Of a stretch of 64,000 nucleotides of DNA, positions 1 to 11,803 are shown one piece after another (positions within the stretch are counted from its first letter, which is position 1; the number at the start of each line of letters is the position of its first letter). The DNA lies in assembly GCA_963662155.1 (NCBI GenBank), contig OY759263.1:28931023-28995022 (forward strand). Reading direction: 5' to 3'. The position numbers and the translations under genes were made by a program. The stretch is from Lamellibrachia columna (Eukaryota; Annelida; Polychaeta; Sabellida; Siboglinidae). The notes under the pieces were generated by a model. The model saw nothing but the letters and a program-made list of their open reading frames with translations. It searched no databases and was not told where the DNA came from.

Positions 1-49
1 TAATTGTTTTTGACCCCAAGAATATAAATGTATTTGACCCCATATCTGG

Positions 50-296
50 CATCCAGTCGTTGCTTTACACTTCACCTCCTGCAGACCTGTTCATTCCAAC
101 ACCAACTCAACATCTGCAAATACTGGACGAAGACTATATTCGTTCACATATCACTCCACTGTCTATAGCCAGGTGCTCACTTTTACAGCTCAGTGGACTG
201 GAGCAACGTGGAGTGAAAAAATTACCCAAGCTTCAAAACGACTACAAGAGGATTCAAAACAAGATTTTTTTGACTGAGATTCCGATGGTTTAGGGT
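50..296 (-). mobile_element. tRNA-derived SINE copy (truncated)
   Basis: Read on the minus strand, this stretch aligns in order with better copies of the same family at 21.57-21.82 kb and 60.69-61.02 kb. It has a B-box-like motif (CTTGTTTTGAATCC), then a region ending in TTGGAATGAACAGGT, then a tail containing GTAAAGCAACGACTGGAT that parallels the GTAAAGCGC...GACTGGATAA tail of the 60.9-kb copy. The A-box end is degraded. The 77-codon open frame across it is incidental. The family assignment rests on within-window similarity. Confidence 0.55.
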
Positions 297-2100
297 GGAT
301 GGGATATACCGTATATCAAAACTTGGGGCAAAGCGGCAGGGGGTACCCAATGTAGTGGGCACTGGTGAGTTCTTGTGTGAAGCTTATGTGTCTGGCATCC
401 CTAGGGCACGAAAATAATAAGTAAATGTAAACTAGTAAGGTGTAACCAGGGTTCATACAGAAAGCATACAGTAAAATTAAAGAACATTTAGGGGGAAAAC
501 AGCACTTTTTCAAGAACATTTTCTGAAGCGTCTGAACATTATTTGAGAAACAACTTTAAAATATTAAATGTTTATTTCCAATACTCAATAGACTGTTTGT
601 GCCACTCATACATCTATCAGCACAAGCAGTTGCACACGGATAAAAAGCTAACTGACAACAACAAATTTGTCTTAATAGGAGTTACTGACCCCTTTTTGTT
701 TTACTTATAATAATTTTTTATTTTAATTAAATTATTGTAGAAACTAGAGCATTTACCATCTGTACTGAAATAGGTGTTTGGTGTCCCGACTGGATGAGCA
801 TATTTACAGTTTTGCTAGTTTTATTATTACTAATACGCAATGCGTGACAATGAATTAGAATTAGGGTACTTAAATTTAGCCTAAATGCTGAAGCTGCAGC
901 AATGTCGTAACTTTATCCACAGGGTTTTCGAAATGCAAACGCCATGGCATAACAATTTCATGCAATGAAGCCTTTCCGCAAAACCTGTTTTCATCTTCTT
1001 CTACTTCACAAATATTTCACTAAAATTTAAAACAACTTTTCTAACAATTTGTTTACACTCAATCAGTGAAGTAACGAGTTAGTTATTTAGAAGAATGAAC
1101 CCATGACCAAGTTTCTTGAGATGTTTGTAAAATTACAAAACAAGACATAAAATTTTGCTACAGTTAGTACGGACCTTGAATCGCGCTAACTTCTGATCGC
1201 CGCAGCGATCCTTCATTTATCGTCCAATAACCACTCATGCCTCACATTACAACTGATCTCAGCTCTCGACATGGCGATAATCAATCATTAATCGAACAAC
1301 TTGTAATGAAAGCAAAATAAAATAAACATCATGTATGCTGGCGGCTGCCTCACAGGCCATTGGAGAAAGAGCTCATTTGATTGGTTCATGTGCGCACATA
1401 GCAACATCTGGCCAAACTTTTTTTAATAGTTTTGCAGCAGTCTCCTGGAAATTCTTGAAGGCAAATTAAAAACTTATTTAAAATAACTGAAGCAATTTAC
1501 CACAATTACAAAACATGCAATCACTGATAGCTGGTGTATTCATATAGCAACACAGAAAATATGTTTTCAAGAACACTGCCATAAATTCAAAAACATTTAA
1601 GGGTATTTGAGTCACAAAATCAAATACAACATTTGGGAATCTGTGCGAACCTTGGGTGTAACCATATTCTGTTGACCCAACCACAACTTACATTACGATC
1701 AAACAGAATGATTAACGGAATGGAAGTTCCACAATTAGATTACATCTAAGCTAATCAACCATTTGTTTGCCCCAGTAGATGTTCCACCTGTCTGCAATAG
1801 ACGAGTGGAGAGTAATACAGGCAGATCAATAGCAGCAGACAGGGATATTGCAGCCAATGAATGGTGAGGTGACAGAGCAGCCAGCTCAGCACCACATGCC
1901 ATGTGTCCCTACATCAATAAAGTAGACAGAGAATGCTTCACAGACAATACCCTGGCGCCAATGGATAGACACGTGAATAATTAATTCCATATTCACTCTA
2001 ATAGTTGTATAAATATATAACATAAATTGAAATTACTAACTGGGTTCAGTGAAGTTGTATCACTTTGGTGGTGTAAAAACTACTGGTTCTGTTGGCAGGT
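297..2100. other. No recognisable gene
   Basis: AT-rich sequence with only short open frames lacking recognisable motifs. Two TTTGACCCCA-type motifs at the extreme left of the window (positions 8-42) resemble the inverted ends of the element at 2101-2424, so another copy may end just outside the window. The 1180-1290 stretch is slightly richer in CpG, but I see no promoter motif there. Confidence 0.5.
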
Positions 2101-2424
2101 TTGGGGTCAATTACATTGCAATCGGAACGTCTATTCCAATTCCAGAATTGTTTTTTATTTTTAAAAGTAATTGTGATTGGTGAAAATGTAATTAGTATTT
2201 TCAATTACTTTTTTCAATTACTTTTTTTCAATTACTTTTTTCAATTACATCGTACCATTTTTAACTAAAATTATTCGCTGCAAATAATCAATTATATATA
2301 TAATATGTTATGTATATCACATTTGTTTGTCATTATGTACCATCATATGCAGAAATTAAATAAGGAATTGATTACTGGAATTGGAATTTTGTAATTTGAA
2401 TTGATATAATGTAATTGACCCCAA
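2101..2424. mobile_element. MITE-like element with GGGGTCAATTAC inverted ends
   Basis: The left end TTGGGGTCAATTACATT (2101-2117) is matched by its inverted complement at 2408-2424. The interior is AT-rich, non-coding and contains a short run of TTTTTTCAATTAC repeats near 2200-2248. I cannot find a convincing target-site duplication: the flanks are GCAGGT on the left and GCGTAT on the right. The superfamily is therefore undetermined. The inverted ends are what is seen; the mobile nature is inferred. Confidence 0.55.
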
Positions 2425-2729
2425 GCGTATATGTTAGATACCATCATTTTGATAACCAGACACCTGTGTCCAGTAGGTATGTCAACCTGACTCATATACT
2501 ACTTGGCAGCACACAGCACCAGCAGTTTTGATTAAACAATTATTAAAAACTCACCAATGAGTGTCTTATTTATTTTAATTATTACAAGGTAATTTTGAAT
2601 TACTAGTCATTTTCAAAATAGAGCTCTTAGATCTAACACATGTGTCCAGCTACCTTCACATATATGCCAAGTGAGTCGGCAAGTTGTGTCCAATTTTATG
2701 AGATGACTGGATCCTCGTCCAACCCACTG
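2425..2729. other. No recognisable gene
   Basis: Short intergenic stretch between the MITE-like element and dispersed repeat C. I see no open frame with a recognisable motif. Confidence 0.4.
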
Positions 2730-3070
2730 TTAAACGTCCCTCCTCAATTTGATTTTTTTGCTAGTCTCTATTTCAAATTAATTTTGCGAAAAATCAAACC
2801 TACCTAGTATCCACTGCAGCATGCTAGCCTGTTTGTGCAATTTTATATGTAGGCTTTGAGAAATCATCAAACAAACTTTTAAATTACTTGATGTTTGATC
2901 AAATATTACGTGAAGTGAAACTGGAAATGCTGAAAATTCACAAATTTCACCTTTGGTGAATTTTTCTAACTTTGTCATGTGATCGGTGAGAGGATGGAAG
3001 TTACGCCCATGATCGGCATTGACCCACAGTGTTAACTATTTTGGATATCCACTATTTTGAGCCTTACCAG
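2730..3070 (-). repeat. Dispersed repeat family C, copy 1
   Basis: The reverse complement of this segment aligns with 36387-36663 on the plus strand. Shared landmarks in the same order are a CTGGTAAGGCTCAAAATAGT start, a GATCACATGACAAAG block in the middle, and a CTAATTGAGGAGGCACCTTTAA-like end (CAAATTGAGGAGGGACGTTTAA here). Copies differ by scattered substitutions and indels, so they are old. The type of element is not recognised. Confidence 0.65.
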
Positions 3071-3421
3071 ATCAAACAACAAAAGTAAATTATTTTGATA
3101 ATTTGAAAAAAATATGTATTTTTTCATTAAATTGAAATACTGTTTACACACTACATAATTGGACATCAACGAACCGGATTTTCGATAGGCTAAATCAGTT
3201 GAGGATGGAGTTCTAACATACCAAAACTCTTCTAATAGCTGCCTATCTGCTTGCTGAGGCAGTATCAATTACACAACACTGCCGTAATTACGAATTCATG
3301 AGAGATAATCAATATGACTGCACTAACATCAACTGCACCAATTACCTGCACAGAACTATGCCATTCAGTGGGTTCCCTGGTGCAATCACACATACCTGGT
3401 ACAACAGACCAATTTAGGATA
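3071..3421. other. No recognisable gene
   Basis: Unique-looking sequence between repeat C and the 38-bp array. Open frames are short and, on the minus strand, run into the array. Confidence 0.4.
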
Positions 3422-4275
3422 CATTGACATGCATGAGGTAGCCATGTATCTACATGTAATATTGACACGCACGATATAGCCATGTACCTACATGTAAAAC
3501 TGACATGCACGAGATAGGCATCTATCTACATGTAAAACTGACATGTACGATATAGCCATGTATCTACATGTAAAACTGACATGCACGATATAGCCATGTA
3601 TCTACATGTAAAACTGACATGCACGAGATAGACATGTATCTACATGTAAAACTGACATGCATGAGATAGACATGTATCTACATATAAAACTGACATGCAC
3701 GAGATAGCCATGTATCTACATGTAAAACTGACATGCACGAGATAGCCATGTATCTACATGTATAACTGACATGCACGAGATAGATATGTATCTACATGTA
3801 AAACTGTATCTACATGTAAAACTGACATGCACGAGATAGCCATGTATCTACATGTAAAACTGACATGCACGAGATAGCCATGTATCTACATGTAAAACTG
3901 ACATGCACGAGATAGCCATGTATCTACATGTAAAACTGACATGCACGAGATAGCCATGTATCTACATGTAAAACTAACATGCACGAGATAGCCATGTATC
4001 TACATGTAAAACTGACATGCACGAGATAGCCATGTATCTACATGTAAAACTGACATGCACGAGATAGCCATGTATCTACATGTAAAACTGACATGCACGA
4101 GAGAGACATGTATCTACATGTAAAACTGACATGCACGAGATAGCCATGTATCTACATGTAAAACTGACATGCACGAGATAGCCATGTATCTACATGTAAA
4201 ACTGACATGCACGAGAGAGACATGTATCTACATGTAAAACTGACATGCATGAGATAGACATGTATCTCTACATGT
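3422..4275. repeat. 38-bp minisatellite array, about 22 units
   Basis: The unit reads approximately CATGTATCTACATGTAAAAC followed by TGACATGCACGAGATAGC. Early units (3422-3520) are divergent and central units nearly identical, as expected when an array homogenises from its centre. One unit is truncated near 3800 (TATCTACATGTAAAACTG repeated). The right edge runs directly into a non-LTR retrotransposon tail. The unit is palindrome-rich (TACATGTA, TGCATG-like motifs). Confidence 0.9.
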
Positions 4276-4660
4276 ATCAGTGCTGGAAGAGGGTGCTACG
4301 AACAACTGGCCTGCTGAATAAACCGGGCCCTGGAAACCATGAACAGCCAAGAGAACAAACAAGTCCTTGAAGAAATCAATCCAGGCCCTCCCACTACACG
4401 CACTAATAATAAAACAGAAGCTGTTGTACTTCGGCATGTAGTGCGGTTACAAGGCGACAGGCAGGAAAAGCCGGTAACATCGGAATGAGTGAAGGCAAGT
4501 GGAAGAGAGGAAGATGACACATGGATGGATGGATGAGATCAGAGATACAACAAAGCTGATGATTGATGATTTGAGAGAAGTAACAAGAGACAGGATCGGT
4601 TGGAGACAGCTCATCATGGACAGCACAATGATGTTGATGGGGCATCACATCACAGTTCAG
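4276..4660 (+). mobile_element. Non-LTR retrotransposon ORF2 3' tail, decayed
   Basis: With frameshifts, the plus strand encodes the typical C-terminal signature of endonuclease/reverse-transcriptase non-LTR elements: a CWKRVLRTTG-like segment near 4285, a YFGHVVRLQGDR-like segment near 4430, a basic RGR-type patch, then DDLREVTRDRIGWRQLIM near 4565-4615. The H after YFG and the frame around 4440-4510 are broken. Only the end of the element is present, as expected for 5'-truncated retrotransposons. The clade cannot be fixed from this much sequence. Confidence 0.6.
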
Positions 4661-5640
4661 AACTATTATTTACATTTACTCATACCAAAACAAAACAAAG
4701 AACCTGGCAACATGAATATAAAACACAAGTTATACTCCAAGATATCCTCTTTTACTTTATTACAATTTAGAAAAAATCTACAAAATTGTAAACACAAAAA
4801 TCATGTTATATCTGGTACACAAGCTTGTGTGTGCGTGTGCACATGCGTGCGTGCATGTTTAATGTTTTGAACATGTGTGCATGCACATGCTTGCATGTTT
4901 AACGTGTTGAACAAGTTTATGCTAGTGTATCCACAGCCAACTATAGAGTTCAAGCTAGAGTTCACCAGGTTACACATCAGTTAGTATGCAATTGGGCTGA
5001 ATAAGATCACTTTTGCTTCAGAGTGTCATTTACTGGTTGAGGGAGTTTAATGACTTAAATGATGACCGGGGTTGAGTACAACCATTAAATAAGTACTTGG
5101 AATGATTAGTGTGTCCTGATAAAACGCAAGCTGCCTCTCAGATAACTCCAGCAACATCAGACACATGAGTCAAGCACTATACAGGATGTCCTGTCTAGAT
5201 ATTAAACTCCGTCAAAGTTTGATAAATGACAGGAACTGAAACACTACAGCAGAAATTCCACCTGAAATGCCATGCTAATATGATGCCTGTTGCCAAATGG
5301 TATCCATGCAGTTTGTTGGTCAAGCCAGTGGAATTGATGAAGCCAGCCGATATCTAGGCAGTTCACTGGTCAAGCCAGCAGAACTCGAGTTCAAATGAGG
5401 ATAGAGAAATCAATAATTATCTGCATTCCTACCATTCATGCTACTATGTACATAGTTCCAACTGCCTTTAAACACCAAACACTCTGAAAACAACTGTCAT
5501 GAGAAAGCATTGTATCAACTGGCATACAGCTTATTATATGGAGTTCATTAACAGATCAGTAAAATTAATAATTATAGGCCTTACAATTAACAGTTAGCAG
5601 TAGCAGGCCTAGAGTAAGCGGAAGGCTTCTACAGAATGTA
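4661..5640. other. No recognisable gene
   Basis: Contains a short TG-rich low-complexity stretch (4830-4895) and an imperfect duplication of a GGTCAAGCCAG-containing motif near 5318 and 5370. Near 5600-5640 there are degenerate relatives of the 48-bp unit of the following array. No supported coding sequence. Confidence 0.45.
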
Positions 5641-8600
5641 AGGTCAAAATACAACAACTTGCCTACACGAATTTGGGCTAGATAGAATGGTGGACCAACA
5701 TACAACAACCTGCCTATTCGAACCAGGCCTAGATAGAAGGTTGGACCCACATACCTGTCTATTCGAACCAGGCCTAGATAGAATGGTGGACCCACAAACA
5801 ACCTGTCTATTCGAACCAGGCCTAGATAGAATGGTGGACCCACAAACAACAACCTGTCTATTCGAACCAAGCCTAGATAGAATGGTAGACCCACAAACAA
5901 CAACCTGTCTATTCGAACCAAACTTAGATAGAATGGTGGACCCACAAACAACCTGTCTATTCAAACCAGGCTTAGATAGAATGGTGGACCCACAAACAAC
6001 CTGTCTATTCAAACCAGGCTTAGATAGAATGGTGGACCCACAAACAACCTGTCTATTCAAACCAGGCTTAGATAGAATGGTGGACCCACAAACAACCTGT
6101 CTATTCAAACCAGGCTTAGATAGAATGGTGGACCCACAAACAACCTGTCTATTCAAACCAGGCTTAGATAGAATGGTGGACCCACAAACAACCTGTCTAT
6201 TCAAACCAGGCTTAGATAGAATGGTGGACCCACAAACAACCTGTCTATTCAAACCAGGCCTAGATAGAATGGTGGACCCACAAACAACAACCTGTCTATT
6301 CAAACCAGGCTTAGATAGAATGGTGGACCCACATACAACAACCTGTCTATTCGAACCAGGCCTAGATAGAATGGTAGACCCACAAACAACCTGTCTATTC
6401 AAACCAGGCTTAGATAGAATGGTGGACCCACAAACAACCTGTCTATTCAAACCAGGCCTAGATAGAATGGTAGACCCACAAACAACCTGTCTATTCAAAC
6501 CAGGCTTAGATAGAATGGTGGACCCACAAACAACCTGTCTATTCAAACCAGGCTTAGATAGAATGGTGGACCCACAAACAACAACCTGTCTATTCAAACC
6601 AGGCTTAGATAGAATGGTAGACCCACAAACAACCTGTCTATTCAAACCAGGCTTAGATAGAATGGTGGACCCACATACAACCTGTCTATTCAAACCAGAC
6701 TTAGATAGAATGGTGGACCCACAAACAACCTGTCTATTCAAACCAGGCCTAGATAGAATGGTGGACCCACAAACAACCTATCTATTCGAACCAAGCCTAG
6801 ATAGAATGGTAGACCCACAAAGAACAACCTGTCTATTCGAACCAAGCCTAGATAGAATGGTAGACCCACAAACAACAACCTGTCTATTCAAACCAAGCTT
6901 AGATAGAATGGTAGACCCACAAACAACCTGTCTATTCAAACCAGGCTTAGATAGAATGGTGGACCCACAAACAACCTGTCTATTCAAACCAGGCTTAGAT
7001 AGAATGGTGGACCCACAAACAACCTGTCTATTCAAACCAGGCTTAGATAGAATGGTGGACCCACAAACAACCTGTCTATTCAAACCAGGCCTAGATAGAA
7101 TGGTGGACCCACAAACAACAACCTGTCTATTCAAACCAGGCTTAGATAGAATGGTGGACCCACATACAACAACCTGTCTATTCGAACTAGGCCTAGATAG
7201 AATGGTAGACCCACAAACAACCTGTCTATTCAAACCAGGCTTAGATAGAATGGTGGACCCACAAACAACCTGTCTATTCAAACCAGGCCTAGATAGAATG
7301 GTAGACCCACAAACAACCTGTCTATTCAAACCAGGCTTAGATAGAATGGTGGACCCACAAACAACCTGTCTATTCAAACCAGGCTTAGATAGAATGGTGG
7401 ACCCACAAACAACAACCTGTCTATTCAAACCAGGCTTAGATAGAATGGTAGACCCACAAACAACCTGTCTATTCAAACCAGGCTTAGATAGAATGGTGGA
7501 CCCACATACAACCTGTCTATTCAAACCAGACTTAGATAGAATGGTGGACCCACAAACAACCTGTCTATTCAAACCAGGCCTAGATAGAATGGTGGACCCA
7601 CAAACAACCTGTCTATTCGAACCAAGCCTAGATAGAATGGTAGACCCACAAAGAACAACCTGTCTATTCGAACCAAGCCTAGATAGAATGGTAGACCCAC
7701 AAACAACAACCTGTCTATTCAAACCAAGCTTAGATAGAATGGTAGACCCACAAACAACCTGTCTATTCAAACCAGGCTTAGATAGAATGGTGGACCCACA
7801 AACAACCTGTCTATTCAAACCAGGCTTAGATAGAATGGTGGACCCACAAACAACCTGTCTATTCAAACCAGGCTTAGATAGAATGGTGGACCCACAAACA
7901 ACCTGCCTATTCAAACCAGGCTTAGATAGAATGGTGGACCCACAAACAACCTGCCTATTCAAACCAGGCTTAGATAGAATGGTGGACCCACAAACAACAA
8001 CCTGTCTATTCAAACCAGGCTTAGATAGAATGGTGGACCCACATACAACAACCTGTCTATTTGAACCAGGCCTAGATAGAATGGTAGACCCATAAACAAC
8101 CTATCTATTCAAACCAGGCTTAGATAGAATGGTGGACCCACAAACAACCTGTCTATTCAAACCAGGCTTAGATAGAATGGTGGACCCACAAACAACCTGC
8201 CTATTCAAACCAGGCTTAGATAGAATGGTGGACCCACAAACAACCTGCCTATTCAAACCAGGCTTAGATAGAATGGTGGACCCACAAACAACCTGCCTAT
8301 TCAAACCAGGCTTAGATAGAATGGTGGACCCACAAACAACCTGCCTATTCAAACCAGGCTTAGATAGAATGGTGGACCCACAAACAACCTGCCTATTCAA
8401 ACCAGGCTTAGATAGAATGGTGGACCCACAAACAACCTGTCTATTCAAACCAGGCTTAGATAGAATGGTGGACCCACAAACAACAACCTGTCTATTTGAA
8501 CCAGGCCTAGATAGAATGGTAGACCCATAAACAACCTGTCTATTCAAACCAGGCTTAGATAGAATGGTGGACCCACAAACAACAACCTGTCTATTCAAAC

Positions 8601-10430
8601 CAGGCTTAGATAGAATGGTAGACCCACAAACAACCTGTCTATTCAAACCAGGCTTAGATAGAATGGTGGACCCACAAACAACCTGTCTATTCAAACCAGG
8701 CTTAGATAGAATGGTGGACCCACAAACAACCTGCCTATTCAAACCAGGCCTAGATAGAATGGTAGACCCACAAACAACCTGTCTATTCAAACCAGGCCTA
8801 GATAGAATGGTGGACCCACAAACAACCTGTCTATTCAAACCAGGCTTAGATAGAATGGTGGACCCACAAACAACCTGTCTATTCAAACCAGGCTTAGATA
8901 GAATGGTGGACCCACAAACAACCTGTCTATTCAAACCAGGCTTAGATAGAATGGTAGACCCACAAACAACCTGTCTATTCAAACCAGGCTTAGATAGAAT
9001 GGTAGACCCACAAACAACCTGTCTATTCAAACCAGGCCTAGATAGAATGGTGGACCCACAAACAACCTGTCTATTCAAACCAGGCTTAGATAGAATGGTG
9101 GACCCACAAACAACAACCTGTCTATTAAAACAAGTTTAGATAGAATGGTAGACCCACAAACAACCTGTCTATTCAAACCAGGCTTAGATAGAATGGTGGA
9201 CCCACATACAACCTGTCTATTCAAACCAGGCTTAGATAGAATGGTGGACCCACAAACAACAACCTGTCTATTCAAACCAGGCTTAGATAGAATGGTGGAC
9301 CCACAAACAACCTGTCTATTCAAACCAGGCCTAGATAGAATGGTGGACCCACAAACAACCTGCCTATTCAAACCAGGCTTAGATAGAATGGTGGACCCAC
9401 AAACAACCTGTCTATTCAAACCAGGCTTAGATAGAATGGTGGACCCACAAACAACAACCTGTCTATTTGAACCAGGCCTAGATAGAATGGTAGACCCATA
9501 AACAACCTGTCTATTCAAACCAGGCTTAGATAGAATGGTGGACCCACAAACAACAACCTGTCTATTCAAACCAGGCTTAGATAGAATGGTAGACCCACAA
9601 ACAACCTGTCTATTCAAACCAGGCTTAGATAGAATGGTGGACCCACAAACAACCTGTCTATTCAAACCAGGCTTAGATAGAATGGTGGACCCACAAACAA
9701 CCTGCCTATTCAAACCAGGCCTAGATAGAATGGTAGACCCACAAACAACCTGTCTATTCAAACCAGGCCTAGATAGAATGGTGGACCCACAAACAACCTG
9801 TCTATTCAAACCAGGCTTAGATAGAATGGTGGACCCACAAACAACCTGTCTATTCAAACCAGGCTTAGATAGAATGGTGGACCCACAAACAACCTGTCTA
9901 TTCAAACCAGGCTTAGATAGAATGGTAGACCCACAAACAACCTGTCTATTCAAACCAGGCTTAGATAGAATGGTAGACCCACAAACAACCTGTCTATTCA
10001 AACCAGGCCTAGATAGAATGGTGGACCCACAAACAACCTGTCTATTCAAACCAGGCTTAGATAGAATGGTGGACCCACAAACAACAACCTGTCTATTAAA
10101 ACAAGTTTAGATAGAATGGTAGACCCACAAACAACCTGTCTATTCAAACCAGGCTTAGATAGAATGGTGGACCCACATACAACCTGTCTATTCAAACCAG
10201 GCTTAGATAGAATGGTGGACCCACAAACAACAACCTGTCTATTCAAACCAGGCTTAGATAGAATGGTGGACCCACAAACAACCTGTCTATTCAAACCAGG
10301 CCTAGATAGAACGGTGGACCCACAAACAACCTGTCTATTCAAACCAGGCCTAGATAGAATGGTGGACCCACAAACAACCTGTCTATTCAAACCAGGCCTA
10401 GATAGAACGGTGGACCCACATACAACCTGC
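5641..10430. repeat. 48/51-bp minisatellite array, about 98 units
   Basis: The basic unit is 48 bp (CCTGTCTATTCAAACCAGGC, then TTAGATAGAATGGTGGACCC, then ACAAACAA). A 51-bp variant carries one extra CAA. Both lengths are multiples of three, so the array stays open in several frames on both strands; on the plus strand 5687-8095 is uninterrupted. Higher-order structure is visible: diagnostic variants repeat with an 831-bp shift (an AGAACAACCT variant at 6821 and 7652, an ACATACAACA variant at 6331 and 7162) and a 971-bp shift (roughly 8375-9345 and 9346-10312, each with the 1-bp-shorter unit at about 9125 and 10096). The left end is degenerate and the right end abuts dispersed repeat A. I do not believe it is protein coding. 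Confidence 0.95.
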
Positions 10431-10881
10431 AGTGTTTGAAAACAGGCAAGCGATAAATTGCTCGCCTAAATATGGCAAATTAATTCAGACGAGTGATTTG
10501 TGGCGCCAAAATTTCCCATTAAGATTCTGTCATTACGTCACCATGAAATTTTAATAGGTACTTGGTGCTATAACTGTTGTACAATGAAATAAATGTTTAC
10601 TTTAGTAAACCCCATACACTACAATTGGTAAACGGTTTTGAATTACAACATGTCATCTAGCCTTAGGCAAGACCAGTGTTCTGTGGCAGTGCATTGGCAG
10701 GGCCACGGCACTGGTTAAGCATTCAGTTTTGCTTAGGCGGTTTGAAAATTGCAACCGAGATTCACAAATATGCCTTGTATAAGAACCAGATATATAATTT
10801 TAAATGCAGCTTAGTAGGCAACACCAATATAAACTGGGGTTAATTGGCATGCTTCCATTGCATCGTAAATGACTATGCTGA
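10431..10881 (+). repeat. Dispersed repeat family A, copy 1
   Basis: Aligns over its whole length, same orientation, with 51822-52318. Shared blocks include a GTTTGAAAACAGGC-like start, a short hairpin built on AGGCGAGCGA, an ATGAAATAAATGTTTACTTT block, GTTTACTTTAGTAAACCCC, a GCTTAGGCGGTTTGAAAATT block, and TTAGTAGGCAACACCAATAT near the end. Three differences in the hairpin head are CpG to TpG or CpA changes in this copy. No coding potential; element type not recognised. Its left end is the right border of the 48-bp array. Confidence 0.75.
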
Positions 10882-11684
10882 ACACTGAACTCAAACTCAG
10901 TGCGCAAAAATATGAATTCGTTATCTGCATATGAAACAGTTAATCAATGTTGAATGCTACCGGAGATATGCATCATGAATTTACGTGTTTAGAGCGGTTG
11001 AAAGACAAAGTGGAACACATGCGTGGTCGGTTGCTCAGATCCAAGATAATATTTTGGTTCCCATTACAGAGTAGTTGGTCAATCAGATCGTTGCGAACTA
11101 TTGTCGATCCCTAACCTATTCCATAACTGTACATCTATTTTATTGAACGTGATAGGAAGCGAGAGCGATCACTCGCCTGAAACGTGGACTGAACCTGCCT
11201 ACACAAACACAGAGCTTGACACACCTACCCAGACAGCATTTTTACCTGAAACAGACCTACATACAGTTCTACATACCATATTGGTCCTAATACGCACGCG
11301 TACAGTATGCTTAAAAACAATCAAATGTGTTCTAATATGCATATACTTAAGTTTGTAGATCAAGACGATGTCGACAACTCGCTCGGATGATGTGCAGCCC
11401 TGGGTGCGCAGCTGGCTAATCCTACTCGACAACGACGTAATTCACGGTTGTCGTAAGAACCACCCAAAGCAACGACATGCCAATACCTTCCCACTAACGT
11501 TAAGTTGGCAGGAAAAATAGTAACATTTCGCTGTCAACTAAAATAAAAACCCACCTGTTTAAACTCGCTTATAGTCAACAGTTCCTCAGCACACCTTGGA
11601 ACTTTCGATTTCGGAACTTTGAACTTTCTATTTCAAAGTATATCTACATTGGCAATGTAATGGTATTATCAATATTCGTTGATA
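10882..11684. other. No recognisable gene
   Basis: Two short overlapping open frames (11101-11358 plus, 11199-11432 minus) have no recognisable motifs and lie in sequence without clear splice context. I make no gene call. Confidence 0.4.
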
Positions 11685-11803
11685 TTCATTTATGTAGTAT
11701 ATTCATTTATGTAGTATATTCATTTATGTAGTATATTCATTTATGTAGTATATTCATTTATGTAGTATATTCATTTATGTAGTATATTCATTTATGTAGT
11801 ATA
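11685..11803. repeat. 17-bp tandem repeat, 7 units
   Basis: Seven nearly perfect copies of TTCATTTATGTAGTATA. The flanks are AT-rich and non-coding. Confidence 0.95.

Noticed and set aside
3422..4275. CRISPR-like array (38-bp repeats)
   Set aside because: The repeats are contiguous, with no unique spacers, and the genome is eukaryotic.
5687..8095. 802-codon open frame in the 48-bp array (and long minus-strand frames)
   Set aside because: Open on both strands because the period is a multiple of three and units lack stops. Stops and a 47-bp unit occur within homogenised blocks, and there is no start context or flanking exon.
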